From assembly GCA_003131315.1 (NCBI GenBank), contig PKUV01000182.1, forward strand, positions 1 to 35,516: DNA of 35,516 nucleotides. The letters run 5' to 3'. This document shows, piece by piece, positions 25,516 to 34,600 of this stretch (position 1 is the stretch's first letter; every line of letters begins with the position of its first letter). The DNA is from Acidobacteriaceae bacterium. GTDB taxonomy: Bacteria; Acidobacteriota; Terriglobia; Terriglobales; Acidobacteriaceae. A program made the position numbers and the translations under genes. Under the pieces are notes generated by a model. It worked only from the letters and a program-made list of their open reading frames with translations, had not been told where the DNA came from and did not search any database.

Positions 25516-26892
25516 TCAGTGTCCTCCGTTATCCCTGGTGACGAATGCTTCTCCAAGAGCCCCACGGTCAACATGGTGAGTATCGATTAGGTGAATCGAC
25601 ACTCGCACCACATCCTTAGCTCCTGCAATGACCTGGTGAAGTTCAACTTCATTTTGTGGACTGACAGATTGGATCGGAACGTGACCTCTTTCCACGCCGC
25701 TTTCGCCATAGAGATACGCCTCCAATTCTCCGGGAAAGAAAACTCCAAAACTGCCACTGACGTCTAGATTTCCACTGCTTCTTGTGACCACCAAAGGTTG
25801 ACCGACCAAACCTGCGTCAGTGACAGTATGAAGATCTCGCCCCATACGAGCAGGGAACCATGATGTGTCCATGCTATAGGTTTCTCCCGGCGATAACACC
25901 GCCATAGGGCTATTGAGTTCCGCTTCCATATAGTATGGGGTCTCTTCAAGGTTCTTCGACGAAAGGTAGGGCACTCCCTGCGCGTCCAGCTCTACGGTGG
26001 GCCCATTTTTATAGAAAATAACCGACGCTTTTCCTGGATATGACGCTCCTTCTGTGTATTGATGTTTCTCAACCATCGCATACTGATAGGACCCATCGAT
26101 CACGGCGAGCCAACCGGCAGTAGAATCTATCCATACTTCGCTCTCCAGATAGCGCCAATTCAAGCGGAACAGGTCGTCTTTTACGCTATAGGACGGATCG
26201 TTCGCGAGTCCATCCCGAGGGTGATATCCAATTAAATACGACGAATGAGGATTGAGCGGGGTAAAAGCCCAGAAGTCGTGGTTGTATTGGCTGGCATCCT
26301 TCGGGTTCGACAAATCGTATTGAGACACAGACTGCACCGACCAGGATATTGTATGGCCTGTGAAATTCCTGGTGATGGCATGAAAAGAAATTTCCGGAGA
26401 ATCATTGCCAATGCTGATCTCGCGGGTATATTGCAGTCCCGTGGGCGGATCGGGGGGACCTTCTAAACGCACGGCACATCGGTCCTTTTGCGACACAATC
26501 GTGAAGGCATAAGACCCATCGTCCAGTTCGGTGGAAGCTCCGGTCCAATGCTGCTCGTCGTCGTTACCTTCCGGCAAAGGCCAAATCTTGTCGCCACCGT
26601 AATTAATCCAGCGGCCTGCCGCCTCAGCAGGAGAAATGTATTTTCCTTTGTACTTGGGATTAACAAATAAATAAGGGTGCCCATTGAATGTGACTTGCAT
26701 CAGTCGGCCGCCGAGTTGAGGTACAAAGGTCAATCGTACCCAGTCGTTCGTTACTTCCTGGGCCTGCCAGCCATCGAACACTGTCGGGCGGATCTGACAT
26801 GGAGAAGGTGAAACCGGCGTTGAGCCTTGGGCATTTGCTATGGCTATCATAGCGCCCAGCACCAGAGCCACACTGAAACCATATACTTTCAT
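25516..26892 (-). CDS. secreted DUF4380-type protein, galactose-mutarotase-like fold
   Basis: 458 residues from the ATG at 26892 (GGAG 9 nt upstream; clean signal peptide to about residue 21, ANAQ). The body resembles the DUF4380 and aldose-1-epimerase-like super-sandwich: VRLTFVPQLGGRLMQVTFNG, a GGDKIWPLPEG motif, LQYTREISI, and a C-terminal beta domain. These proteins bind sugars and may act as mutarotases, but catalytic His and Glu cannot be fixed by eye. It lies directly before the PQQ dehydrogenase gene in the operon (5 bp), so it may equilibrate sugar anomers for oxidation. Longer starts add residues without an export signal. Confidence 0.75.
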   Translation of the reverse strand: MKVYGFSVALVLGAMIAIANAQGSTPVSPSPCQIRPTVFDGWQAQEVTNDWVRLTFVPQLGGRLMQVTFNGHPYLFVNPKYKGKYISPAEAAGRWINYGGDKIWPLPEGNDDEQHWTGASTELDDGSYAFTIVSQKDRCAVRLEGPPDPPTGLQYTREISIGNDSPEISFHAITRNFTGHTISWSVQSVSQYDLSNPKDASQYNHDFWAFTPLNPHSSYLIGYHPRDGLANDPSYSVKDDLFRLNWRYLESEVWIDSTAGWLAVIDGSYQYAMVEKHQYTEGASYPGKASVIFYKNGPTVELDAQGVPYLSSKNLEETPYYMEAELNSPMAVLSPGETYSMDTSWFPARMGRDLHTVTDAGLVGQPLVVTRSSGNLDVSGSFGVFFPGELEAYLYGESGVERGHVPIQSVSPQNEVELHQVIAGAKDVVRVSIHLIDTHHVDRGALGEAFVTRDNGGH

Positions 26893-27003
26893 CTTCAAGA
26901 TCTCCAATTGGCACACTGATCTGTCAATTCGTGACAACTGTGATAGATTCCGTTCGCAGATATCATCTATTGGTACTTCTAATGCGATGGCTATAATCGA
27001 GTG

Positions 27004-28284
27004 TTAGACGCCCTTAGTCCTAGCTACTGTTAACAGTTGGCGCAGTCTTTTACCCACAATAATGTCCTCGCCTGGTTTTAGTGTCATGGATATTATCTGA
27101 AGCTTATCCTCGGCGTCAGGCAACTTAGCAGGCCCGTGAGGAATTCTGATTAAGACGTCACTTGGGTTGTCATTGGTCAACACCGCGATGCTGGGTATAC
27201 CGTCAAGCAACTGCTTTGCGCAATCCGCGGTTTTATAGCCCCACGCCTCTTGATCCCATAAGACAGTAAGTGTGGGATATTGGTTTTCCGTGGTAGGCGT
27301 GAAGATCTCGGTGTGGACACCCGGGACTGTTCCGACTAGCGTTGCAATGCGTTCGACGCGTCCAGTCCATTCGTTCGTCAGCACGGTCATGTCTACACGA
27401 AGAATGGCCTCGACGGCAGCGAGACATCCCATGATTTCCTCTTTGCCAACCTTCATGGCACGGCATACTGCACCCTCCCAAGGATTGGTGTTCGCAAGGG
27501 CAGCTTCTATAAGATCTTTACGTCCAAGGAGAACTCCTGTCGATTGCGGGCCACACAAACCCTTGCCACCACTGACTGTATATAAATCGCAGCCCATCTT
27601 TGCGAATAACCGGAGGTTTTCCACGGGAGGAATACCGTCGGCGGCATCCATGAATATGGGGACGCGTCGACTTTTGGCAATCGCTATCTCCTTGGCCAGT
27701 TGGGAAGGAAGCGACGTCGTATAGATCATTGCCGTATTACTGGTAATCGCGTTTTGAAGCTGCTCTGCCGAATCTGCAATTACAAGTTTCCCGCCCGCCA
27801 GGCGAATCGCACTATCGAACGGGCTTCGGCCACCGACCATGACAACTTCATGCTTGAGTCCCGTAGTATCTGGCAATTGCCAAACAAATTTCGGGTCCGC
27901 TCCCGCAATGCATCCTGCTGTGCCTGAGGCTATAGCGCCTGCAGCTCCAGAGGTAATCATGCCGGATTCCGCACCGGTCAATTCCGCCAATCGCTTCCCG
28001 ACAGCATGCTGGAGATCAAATATATTGACATAGTGCAGGGAGGCGGCCTCCTGAGCGGCTTTCACTTCGGGCAATTCCAGAGTAGCGCTTAAATAGGTCC
28101 ATGTCCCCCGTCCGTTAATCACGGGTTTTACACCCAGACGGGTGTAAATGTTATCTGTGGAATCTTTCGCTACCTCTGCCCATCCCGTTCCAAACGCCTG
28201 CTGGATGCCTACTCGTGTAAGTAGGGGCAAAGCAGATAGCCATTTAACAAACGTTCTACGTTGCATTTTCAGGTTCGGCTTCAT
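27004..28284 (-). CDS. Tat-exported SelA-like PLP-dependent enzyme (glucosaminate ammonia-lyase-like), copy 2
   Basis: 426 residues. A twin-arginine signal, QRRTFVKWLSALP (Arg9-Arg10), precedes the PLP fold: RLGVKPVINGRGTWTYLSA, ESGMITSGAAGAIA, FMDAADGIPP and VSGGKGLCGPQ (Lys241). The start could also be Met7. It is colinear with the copy at 22471-23772; Asp-Asp in copy 1 is Asp-Ala here next to the cofactor site. Its gene is 15 bp downstream of the triple-RidA gene, the closest link between PLP enzyme and RidA in the locus. RidA proteins destroy reactive enamines made by PLP lyases, which supports an eliminating reaction. Two copies suggest two stereo- or substrate variants. Confidence 0.82.
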   Translation of the reverse strand: MKPNLKMQRRTFVKWLSALPLLTRVGIQQAFGTGWAEVAKDSTDNIYTRLGVKPVINGRGTWTYLSATLELPEVKAAQEAASLHYVNIFDLQHAVGKRLAELTGAESGMITSGAAGAIASGTAGCIAGADPKFVWQLPDTTGLKHEVVMVGGRSPFDSAIRLAGGKLVIADSAEQLQNAITSNTAMIYTTSLPSQLAKEIAIAKSRRVPIFMDAADGIPPVENLRLFAKMGCDLYTVSGGKGLCGPQSTGVLLGRKDLIEAALANTNPWEGAVCRAMKVGKEEIMGCLAAVEAILRVDMTVLTNEWTGRVERIATLVGTVPGVHTEIFTPTTENQYPTLTVLWDQEAWGYKTADCAKQLLDGIPSIAVLTNDNPSDVLIRIPHGPAKLPDAEDKLQIISMTLKPGEDIIVGKRLRQLLTVARTKGV

Positions 28285-28299
28285 TTGGTACCCCTGTAG

Positions 28300-29535
28300 T
28301 CATTCTTTTCGTCGTCTTACCGCAATAAGTGAGATTTGCTCAGTAGCCTCTGCGTTCAAGTCGACAGTCTGTTGCAGAGTCGTTCGTGCAGGAAAGTCAT
28401 TCTTGAAGAACTTTCCATAGAGATTAGTCATTCGATCGGAGTCATTGATTTGACGCAGATAGACGGTAGAAAATACCACATCGGCGAAATCCATGTCAGC
28501 TTCCTGCAGGCCATCCAGAAGATTTCGCATGGATTGCCGGAGTTGTAATTCGAAATCAGGAGTAACAATTCCCTGCTCTGGGATGAAACCATCCTTGGCG
28601 GAAAGATATAGGGTGTCGCCATAGAGCACGCCAGGACTGGCGGTTGGACTCGGTAGCATATTTCTGGGACGGACGGCCTTACGCTTTGCGAGATCCGCGC
28701 CCGCAATGCAACTAAAAATGACATGATTGTTGTTTGGAAGATCGGCAACTTGAATCGTTCCCCGTCCCGGCGTATTCCCGAACTCAAAATAGGTTCTGTA
28801 AATGTCACCCATCACGTCATATTTACCGCTAACGCTCATGTAGGGATTCACCCATAGAACGTTTTTCAGACCCATGTTGGCAGTTTTTAATATCGCAGCC
28901 ACGTTATCGAGAGCCTGCTTGACCTCGCCACGGAAATCCACTGCGAGTTTGCCAGTCAGGGGATTGGTTCCCCCCTGTGCTGACATGTATAAAACGTCAT
29001 CCGCCTGGATCGCGGGTGGATCCACGTGTTGTCCTTGAGGCCATCCCTGAGGCCAGATTTGCCGTCGCTGGATTGTATTTCGTGCGGATATACAGTTGAT
29101 TTCAATCTTCTCGCCGTGAGGAAGGGCAGCAACTACGAGGACAGTCCGTGCGGGAGGATTCGGACCAATAGATTTCCAGTAGACTTCATTCATCGCAGCT
29201 ACATCATGCGCGTCAGTCAGATAGATGTTCATCCAAACAACGTTGCCGAAGTCCATTCCCGCTTCATGCAGGATGCTTTGTACGTTTCGCAATGACTGGC
29301 TTACCTGTTGTTGAAAGTCTGTTGCAAGACTGCCGTCGGAATTACGACCACCTTGACCGGAGACGTACAGACTGCCGTTGGCAAGAACGCCAGGACTATA
29401 GGATGTACCTATGGCCTTGTCGGCAGCCGGCTTAATTATTCTGGAGGATAAGTCTTGCGCAGAGAGTTTTGTGCCGAATGCAACAACCAATACACAGAGA
29501 AGAACAAATGGACCGCGTCTTACTACATTGCTCAT
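28300..29535 (-). CDS. secreted fusion of three RidA (YjgF/YER057c/UK114) domains
   Basis: 411 residues from the ATG at 29535, which gives a good signal peptide (1-26, LSAQ). Three tandem RidA domains span about 32-150, 165-280 and 295-408. Domain 1 has PPARTVLVV (Arg130) and the Glu of KIEINCISA. Domain 3 has PARTTLQQ (Arg384) and TEQISLIAV. Domain 2 keeps an Arg in TPGRGTIQV (Arg258) but lacks the usual Glu (HVIFSCIAG), so it may be structural. RidA normally forms a cytosolic trimer that hydrolyses enamines or imines from PLP enzymes; a three-domain chain could fold as an internal trimer. Export and the neighbouring PLP gene suggest the same job in the periplasm. Confidence 0.87.
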   Translation of the reverse strand: MSNVVRRGPFVLLCVLVVAFGTKLSAQDLSSRIIKPAADKAIGTSYSPGVLANGSLYVSGQGGRNSDGSLATDFQQQVSQSLRNVQSILHEAGMDFGNVVWMNIYLTDAHDVAAMNEVYWKSIGPNPPARTVLVVAALPHGEKIEINCISARNTIQRRQIWPQGWPQGQHVDPPAIQADDVLYMSAQGGTNPLTGKLAVDFRGEVKQALDNVAAILKTANMGLKNVLWVNPYMSVSGKYDVMGDIYRTYFEFGNTPGRGTIQVADLPNNNHVIFSCIAGADLAKRKAVRPRNMLPSPTASPGVLYGDTLYLSAKDGFIPEQGIVTPDFELQLRQSMRNLLDGLQEADMDFADVVFSTVYLRQINDSDRMTNLYGKFFKNDFPARTTLQQTVDLNAEATEQISLIAVRRRKE

Positions 29536-29589
29536 CAGGCCCCCACAACAACGGTTAGCAGTTATAATGTCGAACGACACTGATATCGC

Positions 29590-30576
29590 TCATAAAGTCG
29601 GAATGAATCCATGGGCCTTGGTGTGAATCTTGTACACCGAAGTCTCGGCGGTAATGTACAGCGTTGAGTAATCCGCATCTCCCCAGGCAAGGTTCGCCGG
29701 TTGCTCTGGAACTACGATGGTTCCGAGATGAGCGCCTTGATGACTCCACACCCAGATGCCCTTCGGGCCTACCACATAAAGATTCCCTTCCATGTCAACC
29801 TTCATGCCGTCTGGCACACCGTCCTTTGGATCCGCGGTCTCGACGCCAAAGATGCGCCCGTTGGCCAGGGTGCCATCCGACTGGAAGTCGTAGACGCGAA
29901 TGTTTTGTTGTTCGGAATCATCCACATATAACTTTTTCCCATCTGGAGAAAAAACAAGTCCATTGGGCTGCGTCAGGTCTTTGGTCAGCAATTGCACCTG
30001 ACCATTTTTAGCAATTCGATATACGCCTTGGAATGGAATCTCCTGCTTCTGTCCGGCGACCAGATCCATATTTGGATCGGTAAAGTAGATCGCGCCGTCC
30101 GGGCCGATGACGACGTCGTTTGGACTGTTAAGACGTTTTCCCTGATAGCGGTCGGCGACAATGGCATAGCTCTTATCGTCCGGTGATAGCCGGATTATCG
30201 CGCGCAGGACGCTGGCGCAATCCAAAAGGCGCTGCTGCGTATCATATGTATTACCGTCCGGGTCTCCGAGAGATATCATCTCCTGCTTTTGGCCGCTAGC
30301 AACGTTTAGCCGAAAGATCTTGTTTAAGGTTTCATCGCTAACCCAGAGATAGCCGGCCTTGTCCCAGACTGGACCTTCAGTAAAGCCAAATCCAGAGGCA
30401 ACCTTGGCCAGCTGGGCATTGTGATCGACTAAGTTCCAGAAAGAAGGTGACATTCCCTGCAGTTCAAATGTGCGCTTGGCAACTTGGGCACGAACGGCTG
30501 TACACATTATTCCGCCCAGGAGTGCAATCCCGGCTATTGAGCATATCGAAAGTTGTTTTATCCGTGACCGCAACAA
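29590..30576 (-). CDS. secreted SMP-30/gluconolactonase-family lactonase
   Basis: 328 residues from a TTG at 30576 with AGGA 8 nt upstream and a clean signal peptide (to about residue 31). Another in-frame TTG at 30630 would give 346 residues with a less convincing leader. The six-bladed propeller shows all metal and substrate positions: Glu67 (GFTEGPVWD), Asn153 (NSPNDVVIGPD), Asn205 (QPNGLVFS) and Asp256 (PDGMKVD). It hydrolyses aldonolactones to aldonic acids, the step after a PQQ sugar dehydrogenase. It lies between the cytochrome c and RidA genes, which fits the oxidation route. Confidence 0.86.
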   Translation of the reverse strand: MLRSRIKQLSICSIAGIALLGGIMCTAVRAQVAKRTFELQGMSPSFWNLVDHNAQLAKVASGFGFTEGPVWDKAGYLWVSDETLNKIFRLNVASGQKQEMISLGDPDGNTYDTQQRLLDCASVLRAIIRLSPDDKSYAIVADRYQGKRLNSPNDVVIGPDGAIYFTDPNMDLVAGQKQEIPFQGVYRIAKNGQVQLLTKDLTQPNGLVFSPDGKKLYVDDSEQQNIRVYDFQSDGTLANGRIFGVETADPKDGVPDGMKVDMEGNLYVVGPKGIWVWSHQGAHLGTIVVPEQPANLAWGDADYSTLYITAETSVYKIHTKAHGFIPTL

Positions 30577-30639
30577 GGTATATGTCCTTTGTGGAAGAAG
30601 TTGGCAAATGACAATTCGCCGGCGGAGCAATTATTCCGT

Positions 30640-31521
30640 TTAATTCGATTTCAAGTCGTCGTCATCGTCGTCTGACCTGGGATGCTTCTTGGCGACATGA
30701 CTGGCATTCTTTGTCCCAACGCTGAGCAGGTAGCTAATCAGATCGTTCAGCTCATTGCTATTGAATAGGGAGCCATAATTAACCGGCATCAGCGAACGAG
30801 ACTCCATGTCAATCTGTTTCAAATCAAACTTCTGAAACAACTGAAACGATCCATCCAGCGTTTGTAACGCAATGGAGAAATTATCGTTACTTTTGACTAT
30901 TCCTGTAACTTTCTTGCCGGAACGAGTTACCACGGTGGTGGCATTAGATCGCGCCGGTAACTTGTTTTTAGGGTCGGTGATCACTCCACGAATTTGGTCT
31001 GCCGTCTCATGCGATCCATAGAGTGAGAGATCACTAGCAATAAAGCCGCCCTTTCCGTTGACCATGTGACATGTAGAGCATTGTGCTTTCCCGAAGAAGA
31101 GCAATTCTCCGGCATGTACGTCCCCAGGGAGCTGTACAACCGCTCCCTTTCCTTGCAGAAACCGCAAATAATCAACGAGGACCTTTACCTTTTGCGGTTC
31201 CAGCGAACCAAAGGCCGGCATGCCTGTACCGGAGATTCCATTTCGAACAATTCCGATCAACTCGCCGTTCGACAGCTGCTGCACTTCAGAGACCGTCGCA
31301 ATATCAGTCGCACGCTCCCCGCCGCGACCATCCGCCCCATGACAGGCGGCACAGTTCGTTGCAAAAAGACCGTATCCTGGGGAGGAATTAGGGGATGCAC
31401 TAGGGACTGTGGTGGATTGGCTGGCGTCGACCGATTGTTGCGCATGCAATGAAGCGAAGGAGAGCATTCCTACGATTACAAGCAGGCGAGAGATAGCTGG
31501 CCACGAGTACAGTATCCGCAA
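30640..31521 (-). CDS. periplasmic di-haem c-type cytochrome
   Basis: The call uses a TTG start at 31521 because a strong GGAGG lies just upstream and the product then begins with a typical signal peptide (293 residues). An ATG at 31560 (306 residues) has no ribosome site and a poor leader. Two haem motifs are visible, CAACH and CSTCH, with GMPAFG as a likely axial Met for the first haem. The C-terminus ends in an acidic run of Asp. The second half resembles cytochromes from PQQ dehydrogenase clusters. It probably accepts electrons from the PQQ dehydrogenase of the same operon and passes them to the respiratory chain. Next gene is 63 bp away (9 bp if the longer lactonase start is used). Confidence 0.84.
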   Translation of the reverse strand: MRILYSWPAISRLLVIVGMLSFASLHAQQSVDASQSTTVPSASPNSSPGYGLFATNCAACHGADGRGGERATDIATVSEVQQLSNGELIGIVRNGISGTGMPAFGSLEPQKVKVLVDYLRFLQGKGAVVQLPGDVHAGELLFFGKAQCSTCHMVNGKGGFIASDLSLYGSHETADQIRGVITDPKNKLPARSNATTVVTRSGKKVTGIVKSNDNFSIALQTLDGSFQLFQKFDLKQIDMESRSLMPVNYGSLFNSNELNDLISYLLSVGTKNASHVAKKHPRSDDDDDDLKSN

Positions 31522-31616
31522 GAACCCTCCTTCCCCTTCCGCTATACACTCAGACGCCATCTAGCAAATAGATAAGACGGTATCAAAGTGTATAGCGTTT
31601 GAACATCTATCTCCGC

Positions 31617-34600
31617 TTAGAACAATAACTTTAAGGCGACCTGCATGATACGTGGATCTCGAGCGGAAGTCACATACCCAAAACCGCCCTGGCCTACGTT
31701 GTCGACATTTCCCGATGGATTGTTGAACTGTGCATGATTGAAGATGTTGAACGCCTCTACACGGAACTGCAACTGCGTACTTTCGGTGATCTGCGTATCT
31801 TTCAGCAGGGCCATATCAGAGTTGAAGATGCCCGGCCCAGTAAAGAACCGACGCGAAGCATTTCCGACCTGTCCAAGTGGTTCTGGAACGAAGTAGTGTG
31901 GATTGAAATATGGTTGCCCCGAACGCGGATTGCGATTGGAATACAGAGAACCACCATTGACGGCATAACTAGGCTCATCGATTGAGTCATTGAATGTTCC
32001 ACTGAGTGAGTTGTCATCGGATTCACTGAGCTGAATGGGCTGGCCGCTGGCGAAGGTCGAGACTCCAGACAAAGCCCACCCTGCGGTGAATCTTTTTGCG
32101 ATATCGCCATTACCGATGAAGTTGTTAAACGGCAGCTGGACAGTATAGCTCACCACTAAGTCTTGCGGGACGTCGAAAACAGACAAAGCGCGGCTTAGCC
32201 TGGGGTTAAAAGGGTTGGTTGCATCAAACGATGTCGAACCATTGTCAATAGATTTGTCAAAGGTGTAGGCAAGCAGAACATTTGCATATTTGTCGGTATG
32301 TTTCACGCTTACCTGCAGGGAGTTAAAACTTGAGCTGACAGCTGTTTTCATGTACGGGTTGCTGCCGAAATTAATCCCAAATGTAGGTCGCGTACCGGTA
32401 ACAGTCTGTCCGTTTGCCAGGGTATAGACATTGTCTTCCCCACCTGGACCGCAGGGGGTTGAACCCGGTGCCAGGTTCGCAGTGGTCAACGAGAGGCAGA
32501 GCGCTGCATTAGCTGGATTCGCATCTTCAAACGTCAGGAGGTGCCGACCAACCGATCCCACGTAGCTGGCGCTCACCACCGTAGACGTTCCCAGTTGCCG
32601 CTGCAGAGACAAGTCAAATTGCTGCACGTACGGTATTTTGTTGTGAGGATAGAAGTAGTCACCCCCGGAAATGGGCGTGGCTTGGACCCAATTGAAGGAT
32701 GTGTCTGGATTTTTTGGCGATACGTTGGTTGGGGGAAACGTGAAGGGAAATTTTATTCCCTCATTATTCCCTGTCGCACGATCGATATATGGGGATGCCA
32801 AGAGTGTAGGTACAGGGGCATTGTAATACAAGCCATACGGTGCATCCCCGACTTCGACAAAGCCAGTGGCATCCTCAATGGAACTGTAGAAGATGCCGTA
32901 GCCGGCACGAACACTGGTTGCACCTGGGGCGCCAAGAAGTTTCCCGAGCCAGCCTTCTGCCACAGCCGGCGCATAGGCAAATCCCACTCTGGGAGCAAAG
33001 TTGCTATACTGAATGGGGGACAATGTTCGCGGCACACCCGGATCTCCCGGAACTACCAACCCTAACGGCGCACCCGGGAAGGCTTGGGACTGTTCGCCGG
33101 GGATGAGCGTCTCCAGTTTGTTTTGGGTGTCATACCAAGGCGACATGATCTCATAGCGAAGACCATAATTGACCGTCAGTGTGGGCCGCGCGCGCCAGCT
33201 ATCCTGCGCATAAACTCCATAGTATTTGCTGCGTGAATCAAGAAGCTGCTGGCTGGCCTGCGTAAAATTAGCTGGAGCACCAATCAGGAAGTCGGCAAAG
33301 TCCAGGCCTGTCTCTTGACCATTAAAGCCAAATGCCCCGTTCGCATCATCGTAGTTTCGTTCGTTGATCTGATCGTAATGAAAATCTGCGCCGAACTGCA
33401 GGGTGTGGGTGCCGACAATTTTTGTGAAATTATCAATGATCTGGAATGTATTGTTGTACTGATTCAAGGCATCCTGGGGAAGTCCAAAGGCATAGTTATT
33501 GAACATAAAAGATGGGACCCCTTCCAGCGCTGGACTGATAGCACCAATTCCACCTGTACTATTCCAAGGAGTATTAAAGCCCAACGAGCCCAGAGAGACC
33601 CCCGTGCCACCCTGCGGAAGCCCGGTGTGGTTAACGTCTCGCAGATATACGAAACGAACATCATTGACAGTGGAACTATTGACCGTTGTCGTCAGGCCCA
33701 AATTTATCATCTGAGTACGACCCTGATTAGTACTATCAAAGCCGGGGATATTGATACCTTGGGCATAAGGAGTAGCGGTTGAGAATTGATCGAAAAAGTA
33801 ATATCCGAATAAAGAACCGTAACGCGTGTTCGTATCCAGGCGGAATCCGCCTTTGTTGTCGGTCAAGGTCCCGTTATAGGCTGAAGCCTGATAATTAATG
33901 CCTGACGGTAGATTTTCGTTGGGCGCTGGAATGTATTTCAGAGAATTCAGTGCGACCGGAGACCACGCACTCTGTGGAATTGTGGCGTTCGGGAATACAC
34001 ATTGAGCGGAAGTCGTGCATCCTTGCGTATAGTAGGGCTCTCCCTGCGATACGGCATACCCCAGTTCCTGCGAAAGTGTACTGGCCCAAGAAGTTCCGTA
34101 CACTGAATTGGTGAGCGCCCCTGCTTCATCGGACAGATTTCCAGTGCGATCTGCTGTGGTGGGAACAGCAAAGGACTGGGTCTGGCCTAAGATTTGTTTA
34201 GTTCCCTGATAGTCGGCAAAGAAGAAAACCCTGTCTTTTTTTATCGGCCCGCCAATAACCCCACCGAACTGATTCTGGATGAAGACCCCACGCGAGGGTG
34301 CGAAGTAATTCTTCGCGTCCAGATCTGTATTGCGCAGAAAGTCGAACACATCTCCGTGAATTTTATTGGTTCCAGATTTGGTGACGACATTGATTTGGCC
34401 ACCGCTGTAGTTTCCATATTCAGCGTTGAAATTATTGGTGATGATGCGAAATTCCGCAATGGAGTCGAGATTCGGAATCATCGCCGCTCCATTGTGAACA
34501 CCTTCCTCCGCGTCGGCTCCATTCACCATGAAACCGTTCGAGCCGAGCCGGCCGCCGTTTACAGACTGGCCTCCGTTCGATTGGTCGCCGGATATCGTTG

